A DNA stretch of 16,775 nucleotides. Origin: Hepatocystis sp. ex Piliocolobus tephrosceles. Lineage: Eukaryota; Apicomplexa; Aconoidasida; Haemosporida; Plasmodiidae. Positions 1 to 10,800 of this stretch are shown in pieces; within the stretch, counting starts at the first letter, position 1; each line of letters starts with the position of its first letter. The position numbers were made by a program, and so were the translations under genes. Where the stretch lies: positions 1 through 16,775 of the forward strand of contig CABPSV020000418.1 of NCBI GenBank assembly GCA_902459845.2, given 5' to 3'. Below the pieces are notes generated by a model. The model saw nothing but the letters and a program-made list of their open reading frames with translations, was not told where the DNA came from and did no database searches.

Positions 1-180
1 TATTTTTTTATTTATTTTATTATTTTTTTTTTTTTGGAAAAATAGTTTATGAAGAATTGATATATATGATACAGTTTTAATTTAGGAGTAAAAAAAAAAA
101 AAAACAAAATAAGTAAAAAAAAAATAACAGTGAGTAGAAGTAGTAAGTGTGGAAGTAAGAGTTTAATCAACAAACGAAGT

Positions 181-225
181 ATGCTAAACAAGCGCGTTAC
201 AGTGAATAAGCGTTACAGCGAATAA
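181..225 (+). promoter_or_regulatory. Upstream ORF, 14 codons, over the leader repeat
   Basis: ATG 181 opens 14 codons (MLNKRVTVNKRYSE) and ends at TAA 223-225. It reads through the first units of the leader repeat. If the transcript starts upstream of this point it would be a minor upstream ORF that scanning ribosomes must pass. There is no sign that the peptide itself is conserved or functional. Confidence 0.35.
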
Positions 226-309
226 GCATTACAGTGAATAAGCATTACAGTGAATAAGTGTCACATATTTAACAAACGCATTACAATGAACAAGTGTGGT
301 ATTCTAAAT
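190..309 (+). repeat. Degenerate 16/18-bp tandem repeat in the leader
   Basis: Head-to-tail units: 190-207 (18 bp), 208-223, 224-239 and 240-255 (16 bp each; the last two are identical), then more diverged 18-bp units at 256-273, 274-291 and 292-309. The core is AAGCATTACAGTGAAT with C/T and A/G changes. Because 16 is not a multiple of three, the array cannot be a translated repeat in one frame, unlike every array inside the gene. It is locally richer in G and C than the surrounding leader. Confidence 0.8.
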
Positions 310-363
310 AAACACGATATATTATACAAAAAAAAAAGTAAAAACCTATATACGCAACAATAA
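286..363 (+). promoter_or_regulatory. Upstream ORF, 25 codons
   Basis: ATG 286 lies in the last part of the leader repeat and opens 25 codons, ending at TAA 361-363, 47 bases before the main ATG. The peptide is basic and Lys/Asn-rich, as expected for chance translation of this base composition. Its relevance depends on where transcription starts. Two smaller upstream frames occur at 49-60 (3 codons) and 66-80 (4 codons). Confidence 0.35.
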
Positions 364-377
364 AAAGTAACAAACTA

Positions 378-425
378 ATGATAGTGCAAAAAAAAAAAAA
401 AAATAAAAAATGCTCGAGTCTTTAG
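378..425 (+). promoter_or_regulatory. Upstream ORF overlapping the main start codon
   Basis: ATG 378 opens 15 codons in a different frame from the main gene, runs through the A run at 390-403 and ends at TAG 423-425, 13 bases past the main ATG at 410. A ribosome that initiates at 378 cannot use ATG 410 by ordinary reinitiation, so this arrangement would lower translation of the main protein unless the ATG is skipped by leaky scanning. It is the closest upstream ATG and is very likely in any transcript of the gene. Confidence 0.5.
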
Positions 426-682
426 TTGAAAAATTATTAAATAAATTCCTTGCTCCGTATGTTGAAGGAATTGAACGAAATTTACATTTAGGAGTGTGGT
501 CAGGTGACATAGTTTTAGAAAATTTAAAACTGAAACCACAAATAACTGAAATATTAGATTTATCTTTTAAAATAGTACAAGGGACAATTGGAAGAATAAA
601 TATTCAAATACCATGGAGTAGCTTAGGAAAGAAACCAGTATGTGTGTTGATTAAGGAAGTACATATATATGTTAAACCAAGA
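410..682 (+). other. Chorein N-terminal domain (residues 1-91)
   Basis: The start MLESLVEKLLNKFLAPYVEG, followed by a GDIVLENLKLKP stretch, a GRINIQIPWSSLGKKPVCV stretch and VHIYVKPR, matches the chorein domain of VPS13 and ATG2: an amphipathic helix, then strands ending in the family's IPW-x-x-L core. In known members this end caps the lipid groove and contacts the donor membrane, usually the ER. No insertion interrupts it, in contrast to nearly all later segments. Corresponds to the Chorein_N family by recognition, not by a search. Confidence 0.95.
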
Positions 683-3600
683 AGTTATAAAAAAAGTGAA
701 AATATAATTATTGAAGAATTACGAAAATCGAAGATGCATAGATTAGAATTATTAGAAGAAGAAATATCTCTTATTAATCAACAAAAAAATAATGAAAAAG
801 ATTCTGAAAAATCTACACTTATATTTAAATTGTTAAATAAAATTATAAATAATATCCAAATAGATATTCAGGATATTTTAATACATTTTGAAGATTCATA
901 TAAACAATTTTCTATTGGTTTTATATTAAAATCAGCATCTGTTAAAAATTTTCAGAAAAAAAATGAAACTACTAATGCAGATATTAATGTAAATACAGAT
1001 GTTAGAAAATTAAATCACATTATTGAATTTAAAGGTTTATGTATTTATAGTAATAGTAATGTGAAAAAAAAAAAAAAAAAAAATGGGCGTGTTAGTCCTA
1101 GTAAGAGTAAACCGAATAATGTAAACCCAGACAAAAACATTGAACAAAATAAAATCGATTCAAAAAATAAAGAACAGTGTTTTGATGTTGATAAGGAGAA
1201 TATAGATATTAATAGTATGAAAAATTGTCAACATGTGACAGATGATGAGAAGTTTGAAAATTTACGTAATGATAAAAATAATGGAACAAAATGTGATAAT
1301 GACGATAGTGATAGTAAAAGTAAAAAAAATATAAATTATGTATCACCTGAATTGTCGTCAGGTATGAGAAAAGATGCAGTAATTGATGAAAATAGTAGTA
1401 GTAAGTTAAAAAATACATACGACGTAGGTAATAATAATTTAAAAAATGATTTCGACAATTATGAAGATGATTATTTAAAAAAAACGATAAGCTGTATAAG
1501 TAACTTTTTACATAATGATAGTGATAAAAAAATATTAAATGAGTATAATTTTGAATACTTGATAAAACCATTTGATTTGGTATTACCTGTGGAACAATCG
1601 AGTAACAAAAAAGAATTAAAAGCTCGATTAGAGATAAGTGATAATTGGGAAGGTATAACTTTAAGAAAAACACAAATAACAAGAATAATCGAGATAATGA
1701 ATGAAGCTAATAATTCTAGAAATGAAACAAATAAATTATTATTAAAGTATGCATATACTGTTAAATTAGATATTGAATCTTTAAGAACTGAAACAAAGAA
1801 TGAATTTATGAATCTATATAATAAATTATTAGGGAGAAAATATAATGTATCTGAAAATGAGTTAACTATGTCTGAGTTAAACAGATTACAAATTTTATAT
1901 GATGTTGTAGGTGTTCGTCATTTAGCAAAATGGCGATTACAATGTAAAAAAATGTTAGAAAAATTAGTAGAAGAAAAAAATTTAAAAAAAAAAAATCTAT
2001 ACGATTCAATATATAAACAACAATCTTGGTGGTCTTGGGTAACTGGAAATAAAAAAGATATTGAAAATAAGGTACAATCTATTTTACAAAGTGAACAAAA
2101 TATTATTAATGAAAAAGAGTTATATATTTTACAAGAAGCAGTAACAAATGAAGATGATTTTGATGTGGTTATACCAACTAAATATGATTTACAATTTAAA
2201 CTTTCCCATTTCGCAATTCATGTATATGATGATTGTAAAAAGAAAAAAAAACATGTTAAATGGGACATACAAACAACAGATAAATCGAATATATTAGTAA
2301 AAGACAAATATAAAAGTATAATTGAATTAAATACATGCGATTCAAATTTTGTGGATTCATTAGATAATAAGGTATGTAACAATGATATAAACAAAATGAT
2401 CCCAACAAGTGATGATACTATTGTTTTGTCTGGTGGCAATGGTAGTAACAATAAGATGGATGTGTCTAATTTGGATAGAAATATAGAAGTTGTTTCAAGT
2501 GGAAAAACAAGCATGGAAGATCAAAATGGTAAAACTAATTTTTTTGGTGATGGAGGAGGATCTGATGGGAAACCGTTTGATTTGAGTCGGGGGAGCACCG
2601 GTGATAGTAGCTACAATGATCATTTTTTAAAAAAAAAAATCAGTTACAAATATGAAGAAATTACAATTTTATCCATAAATTTTTATCAAATATATTCTTC
2701 CTTAACATTACAGTCTGTTATCGATCATAACGATAATGATAATTTTCAATGGAAATTTATTATTGAGTTACAGAATTTTATAGGAAAACATAAAGATAAA
2801 GTATTTATGGAATTTCGAAATAATAATAATAATAATATATTATCAGCATATAATATGAATGGTTTAGGAAATTTTGATAAAAATCCGATATATAATTCGT
2901 TATTGTATAGTCAAAGTGTATGTGCATATTTAGAAATTAATCATTTAATTACAGAAAAAGGAAATACATTATCTTCTTTGCTACGTTTGAATCCTTTAGA
3001 GTTATACTTATCACCAATCCTTATAAAAAACATGTTGTCTTTTACTTTCCCTCTATTGGACATAATTAATAACGACATGAATAATGTTGGTACTACTGTT
3101 CATTCTAAATTATGTGCATTGAAAAGACAAACAGGAAAAGATAATATAATAACTACCTCGATAAATACAATTGATCCTTTGACCAACTTGAACGAGAAAG
3201 GAGAAAGAATCAGGATGGTAGGACCTGATTTAGTTAATATTGACACAGATGTAGCAAAAATGGATTTAAAAATAAATAATGTTCAACTTAAAACCGATAA
3301 AAATACATCTGAAGGGGGACTAATGAATTCAGAAGAAATGTTAATAAACGGATTGGATAATGAAAAAAAAAAGAGAGAAGCGTTGATTAATGAGACCGAT
3401 TCTGTTGGTATTTTATATAGTGAAGATGAAGGTACAAGAATAGAAGGATCTAACCATATATACAATTCCAATTTATTAAATTATGACGAATTATACAATG
3501 AAGATGAATTATTGAATATAAAAAAAATGGAACATTCGGAATTTATTGAAGGATTAAAGGAAAAAGGAGAAAATGTGTATAATAAAGCAGTTCAACATTT

Positions 3601-6600
3601 GCCAGATTTATTTGAATTTTTTATTCATATATGTGGTCCCATTGTTCATTTTGATAATTTAACAAATGGAATTGTTGAACTTCATTTTGGTAATTTAATT
3701 GCTAGAACTGCTCACCCTTGTGCTTATAACAAATTTAATTTAATATTTGAATTTAATGAAACACAAATTACTTGTTTGAAAAGTGAACCTGCGAAAAGAG
3801 AGAGGAGTTCGATTAATTTGGTTAGTGTAAATGATGGAAATAGTAGTGTCGAAGATAGTATTACTGAAAGTGATAGTATTAGTAAGAAGAGTGATGAAGT
3901 GAGGGGGAAAAATAGTTATTGTAATAATATTAAAGAAAAAACAGCAGACACAGAAAAATTTTATATACTTAAACCTATACCTGTTATAATATATGTAGAA
4001 TATGATTTTAAAATATTAAAAACTAATATAATTTTGGATGGTATTTTTTTTCAAATAAATCCTGATGCTGTTAGTATTATATTAGCTGTTCCGACTTCTA
4101 TTACTAGATATTTGACAAAATTTTACACAAAAAATAAAAATACGAGTGAGTTGAATAATGGAAAAGGTGATGAACATGGTACATTCAAAGATATAAAAAA
4201 AAATTATATTAAAAAGAAGGAAGAACCGTATCCAATTGTGGATACTATGAATTGGAATAAATCGTCAAAAATGGATTTAAGTAATAAAAATAATGATAAT
4301 AGTATTACGGATGGTGGTAATAACAATACGGAGGGTGATAATAACATTACGGATGATGGTAATAATATTACAGATGGTGGTAATATCGATAAAAATAAAA
4401 AAACAGAAGAAGAATCGTTTTTATACGATATTGATTTTTTAATCAAAAATTCTTCGTTTTCTATTAAAAATTGTCAAAATCATGAAGTACTTAAATATGA
4501 AGCTTGTGGTATAGTATATAAAAATTATTTACAAAAAAAAAAAAAAACTATTCAAATTGAAATTGAACAATTATGGATTTGTGATCCTAGTAATCAACAA
4601 CCTATATTTTTTACATCTACAAAAAATTTAACGTCAAAAGATGCACTTCTTTTTAAGTCGTTGTCAAGTTATATGAAAGAAAAAAATAATAACTCACGTT
4701 CCACGGGTTTTGTTGATAATAATATGGGTATATATGGAAGTCTTTTACAGACACACACAGTAGAACATGCATTAGCAAACGATTTATTAAGTCTTGGAAA
4801 TGGTGCAACTGGTGATATAAACAACGACATAAATGGGAATGGTAGTGGAAGTGGCAATAACAGTGGAAATGGCAATGGTAGTGGAAATGGCAATAACAGT
4901 GGCAATGGAAATGGAAATGGCAATGGTAGTGGAAATGGTGAGGAGGATGACGATGATGATGACGATTTTATGGATGCCATAGAAGAGAAAAAATTTTCAA
5001 TTGATTTACAAATACTACAAAAACAAAACAAAAACAATGTGGTAGAAACATATATAGATTTTATAATTAATGATATAGAACTACATTGGAAATATAAAAC
5101 AATAAAACAAATATTTCGAACAATGAAAGAGTATAAAAAAAAAATCCAATCGGGTTTAGAAAAAGATATGAATTACATAAAAAATAAATTAAGTAATAAA
5201 GAAGAACTAAGGACATACAAAATGTTTATATCTGAAAACACATTAATCAGTGTCAATAATACATTAAAAACTGTAAAGGATTCGTTAAACTTATTAGATA
5301 TGGAAACATCTAACAGTTCAACTACAGTAGATGAAGTTGAGAAAGAAATGGCAATAAATAAGGACAAACACAATGTGTTTACAAATGTGGGTGTACAAAA
5401 GAGCGATGTACTATCTTCTACGTATTATATATCTGATAAAGTGAATAATAAAAATTGTGATATAAGTGGTACAGGTGGTGGTACAGGTGGTGGTACAGGT
5501 GGTGGTACAGGTGGTGGTACAGGTGGTGGTACAGGTGGTAGTACATCTGGCAGTACACATGATAACATTTTAAGTAACGGGTTAAACAATAGTCTTCCCA
5601 AATTAGCACAGCAAAATAAAAACCATGTGACTTATTTTTTTAACTGTTTTGTTAATAACGCCTCTTTAGCATTTTGGAAAAAAAATAAAATATTTTCCAA
5701 AATTCAGTTAAGTAACATTTTTTATGAGAATATAATTTATAAAAGTTTTGATCAAAAAATGTTTATTAATATTGAAAAGGGTATTCTTTCATTAAACGAT
5801 AAGAATATAATTTTTAACAATATTAATGATTATACATATGATTCATTTGAGTCTTTGGAAAATAAGGAACCATGTAGTGGTGAATTTGTTTCAAATGGTG
5901 TAAATAAAATATATAACAATAAAGGTTTGTATGAACATAAAGGTAGTAGAGACATTTTAAATTATATAACCTTTGATAATTTATCAGAAGAAATAAAAAA
6001 AAAAAAAATGTTGTCAGATATATCGGAAAATACAGCAAAAAAGTCTAGTACAGTGACCAAACAAACAATACAAGATTTATTTATTGGAAAAATAAATGTA
6101 TATAATGATAAAAGAAAATATAACACATGTTTGTTATGTGATATTTGTAGCATTTATTATATTTTTTATTTTCGTGATTTAAAGTTATTTTTAGAATATT
6201 TGGACGATGGTATTTTAAATGTTTTTATTAGTAAGTCATATAAAAAAGTAGTGCAAGTTGCACAAGCTAAATATTTTTTATTTTGTTGTACTATTATGGA
6301 TCCGATAGTTATTATACCGGAAGATAAAAATATTATATATAACTATAAGGGTAAGCTAAAAAACTCATCATCATTAGCTCGTGTTGCTACTCACGGTAGT
6401 GACACTTATGAAAATAACTCCCTTAATAAAAATAACTCCCTTAATAAAAATAACTCCCTTAATAAAAATAACTCCTTTAATAAAAATAACTCTCTTAATA
6501 AAAATAACTCTCTTAATAAAAATAATAACATTCCTTATATAGAATCTTATTTGATGTTTCACTTGAACACTATAAGATTTAAAAATGCGTATACTCTATC

Positions 6601-7783
6601 TTTAGTTAAGGACATTGTATCGAAAGAAAATAGTCATGCAAAAAAGAAGTACGACAGGAAAAAATTGGTTAGTAATAAAAAAATAAAAGAAGTTGGTAGT
6701 AATTGTGGTAGTACTATTTATTCTAGCGAAGTTGCCAACACAAATCAAACAAATGTTCTTACAAATTCAGAAAAAAAATATGATTTTACATTGTATGTTG
6801 AATTATTAAATGTTGAATGTAGAGCTTGTGAAAATGGTGGTAGTACAAATATTGAAGGTGACATTTTAAAAAAAGTAAATATAGAATTATGTTTAATTAA
6901 TAGAAAAGATGGAATGTTTATTTATTTAAATGGTACCGATTTATATTTAGATTTAACAGTTTTTCAATTGGCTTTTTTATTAGATATAATAAATGAAAAT
7001 TTTTGTTATAAAGGATATTTTCCTTTGTGTTTTATTTGTGACAGACATATTGATATAAATAATTTAATAAACAGTGAATGGTTTAAACATGGGAACATTA
7101 ATTTGAACAACTTAAATTCTAAAAACGATATAAGTTATAGTGGTATTGGTAGTGGTATTGGTAATGGTGTTGGTGTTGGTGGTGGTAGTGGTGTTGGTGT
7201 TGGTAGTGGTGTTGGTGTTGGTAGTGGTGGTGGTAGTGGTGTTGGTGTTGGTAGTGGTGTTGGTAGTGGTGTTGGTAGTGGTGTTGGTAGTGCTAGTGGT
7301 AGTGCTTGTGGTAGTGCCAGTGGTGTTGGTAATGTTGGTCGTAATGTTGAACTAAATACAGATGATTCTTGTGACATTGTGGAAGCTAAATTAGGAATGA
7401 AATGTAAAATTGACTCTACCGGTTCGGATAACAATATTAGTATTAACAATGTTGTTAACACTGGGGATGGTATCAGAAGTGGCAACAGTGTTATTATTAA
7501 CAACAATGCTATTGTTGAGAATCAACCACAAAAAAATAACGGATTAAAGTTATACTTATACATCAATTTAAAAAGTTTAAAAATTAAAACATTGTTTGGT
7601 ACAACAAATCCTGTAGCGATAATTACATTTGCAAATATAAGTATGTCATTTCAGTTAGTATTATTAGATTTTTATTTTATTTATTTTTTTAATCTTCATA
7701 GTACTTCTCTATATATCGATGATTTAAGAACAAATTCGTTAAATTATTACAAAAGAGTGGCATATTGTTGTATAGAAAATGAA

Positions 7784-7818
<35 letters not shown>

Positions 7819-10800
7819 AAACAAGGAAAAGGACAAGTACAATCATAAGGACGATTATAAGAGGATAATAAAAAGAGAAAATAAGAGAAAAGAAAAAAAT
7901 AAGAATCAAATGGAGCGTGAAGATGTTAATAATGTAGGTATAAATAAACAAGTGAGTAACGTTGATGATATAAGTGGTGTACTAAACATAGAAAACGACA
8001 ATAATAAATCGTTGAACATTAGTGTAGGTTATACAAACAGAGAAAAGGAAACATCAGTGGGAGTTATTTGTAACGGACATATAGAGCAAGGACCTAATAA
8101 TGATGCGTCAGCTAGTGATGAAGATGATAACATAGTGAAGAAATCAAAATTTAGTATTATGCTAAACTATATGTTTAAAAATAATGTATATTTAAATAAG
8201 AAGAAAAAAGGTAAAAAACAGAAAGGAATAAAAATAAAAATTAATTCATTTATAGAAGATATTTTATTAAGTCTAGAATTGGATGATGCTTATATCTGTT
8301 GTTGTTTTGTTATTTTTATGGATATATATAAATTTTTATCAACGGGTATAAATTTGAGTACGTTTCATTTATATCCTAAGCCATCCCCTTATATAATATC
8401 TTCATATAATGTTGATAAAAAAAAAGAAAAAAAAAATAACAAAGATATTGTGGATGTAATAAATGATGATACAGTGAAAAGATATGATTGTGTGGTTGAT
8501 GAATCATTCAATGATAAAAAGTATAATATCAGGAAAGATAAGCAAACTAAGACGTATGAAATAGAAAATGGCACATATAGTGGTGATAATAAACATTTTA
8601 TGCAGTATAATATTAAATCTAGTAGGATAAAGAATAATGTACTTAATAGTGGATCAGTTGAAAGAGAGAAAACTAGTTTTCGATTTGGAACTACTTATAA
8701 TGAAAATGATATGTACGATGATAGAACAAACAAAAAAAACCGTATATATTCAACAAATAATCCAACAACTAATCCAACAACTAATCCAACAACTAATGGA
8801 GTAGATAATATAAAAAAGGGTATGTATAACAAGGTATGTACTGATAAAAATACAAAAGAATATATAAAAGAATTAATAGAAGATGATAATCATCAAAAAA
8901 TAACTTATATAAATGATTTATTAAAGTTAAATAACAAACCATTTCATATAAATTTTAAAGTCAATAATGGTAATTTTATTATATTCACAGAAATAGAGAA
9001 TCCAGACAAACCTATTTTTATTTGGTCAAATAATTTTATTTTTTCATTTTCTATCTTAAATAAATGTATTATTTTTCGAAAAATATATGCAATTGATAGT
9101 AAAATAAGAAGAATAAATTATTTGATTAATAAAAATCAGAATAAGAAAGAAAAGGAACGGTTTATAAGTGGCCGTAATTCTACATTTGTTAGTGGTAGTT
9201 ATGGTGGTGGTGTTAGTTATGGTGGTGGTGTTAGTTATGGTGGTGGTGTTAGTTATGGTGGTGGTGTTAGTTATGGTGGTGGTGTTAGTTATGGTGGTGG
9301 TGTTAGTTATGGTGACGGTAGTAGTTATGATGGTGGTGGTTGTTACGGTGCCAGTGTCGATGACTATGACTATGAAGAAGGTAGTAACAGTAGTAACGAT
9401 ACAAAAAGTTCTACTTTGTTAAGTAGCCATCACAAAGAAAAAGTATTATTGTGTGATAATTTAAACGTTACTGGAGAAGCTGTTTACGAATCATTTGACA
9501 ATAATACATTTACTGCTGCTGATGGTGGTAATATAAGTGGTTCAAAAAGTCGATACCTTTCGTATTTATTAAAAACGAATACGAGAAGGAAAAAAAATAC
9601 ATCACCATCTAGTATATCTCTTTTTGAACTTGATTTAGAAATTGGTAATTTTTATATAAGATTATCAAATGATGATCTTGAAATTTTGTTAAAAGCATTA
9701 GGTACCTTTTTTGGTGATAAACCCAGTGTTTTCCCAAATATTTCAATAGGATCTATTGTACCTCCTATGAGTTATATACATCGTAAAATAAAAAGCAAAT
9801 TTATGAAAAATAATATTTATTTTATATATATGAATGATAAAAAAGAAGAAAATATGACAACTTATGGTTGTAATGTTAATATGAATACTATGGTGATAAC
9901 TAATATACACATGCTTAAAAGTAGACGTAAATTTAGTACTGTTAATAAATTTGAAAATGAGAAAGAACGAATAAAACTACATGAATCGTTGACAGGATTT
10001 TGTGAAAAAAATTCAACAGAACATATTAAGACATCTATTTATGATCCTAACGTAACAAAGGTAGAAGATTCAAATGGATACAATAATAATATAAGAGTAG
10101 AAGATGATTATTATTACAGTAGTAGTTCCGAATCATACGATTCTAAATTATATGAGTTGAAAGAAAGTTTTTTTAATGATTATATAAAAACGAGTGAGTA
10201 TGAAAAGGTCACTACAACAGTTGCGACTGTTGGTATTGATTCTACAACACCGGCTACTACTACTTCTGCCAGTGGTAGTACCACGACTAATAAAAATGTC
10301 GAAACATATAGACACATAAAAATAAATATAAAATTAAATAACATAAATTGTACTTTTATTGACGACATAAAAAATGCTATAGTACCTATTATACGAATGG
10401 TATTTAGTATGGACATAAATTTAAATTTTACTACAAATGAATGTTCTCATAGTCTTAATAATTGGAATTCGAAAATTGAATACTTTAATAATTGTATAGG
10501 AGAATGGGAACCATTTTTAGAAAAATGTAATATATCGTTAGATGTTCATGAGATATTACCTAATGACATGTATAGTGTAGATATAGAATCAAACAAATCT
10601 CCCATAACTATAATAAAAATTAATAGTATTAAAGCGTTATGGTTTAATCTGACACCTCAGCTAATTAACTTACTTGTTCTTTTTGTACCTGTTTTTATGG
10701 AAAAAGTAACAAATTGGTTGCAAGCGAAAAAGGAGTTGAATGAAAAGGAGGACTTTTATAAGGAGTGTAATTGGAGCAACAAGGGGATTGAAAATGGGAT

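Larger units (their letters stand above)
1..409. other. AT-rich upstream flank / 5' leader of the VPS13 gene
   Basis: No protein gene is visible here. The stretch opens with T-rich sequence and a long T run (about 22-35), then carries several A runs (near 91-104, 114-124 and 390-403), a degenerate tandem repeat (190-309) and five upstream ATGs, each followed by a short open frame. This mix of homopolymers and almost pure A+T is what Plasmodium intergenic and 5' untranslated DNA looks like. The transcription start cannot be placed from sequence, so how much of it is promoter and how much is leader is unknown. The neighbouring upstream gene is outside the window. Confidence 0.75.

Noticed and set aside
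1209..1682. Antisense open frame of 157 codons, the longest on the minus strand
   Set aside because: Extremely rich in Tyr, Leu, Phe and His, as expected from the complement of Asn/Asp/Lys/Ser codons in an AT-rich insert. The sense strand encodes the VPS13 YLIKPF segment in part of it.
4669..5037. Antisense open frame with Phe-Pro-Leu-Pro repeats
   Set aside because: Reverse complement of the Asn/Gly/Ser tract; composition is explained by the repeat alone.
7135..7506. Antisense open frame rich in Pro-Leu-Pro-Thr, and a + strand Val-rich frame at 7140-7355
   Set aside because: Both are shadows of the Gly-Val/Gly-Ser codon repeat. Neither resembles a protein family, and the VPS13 frame continues through.
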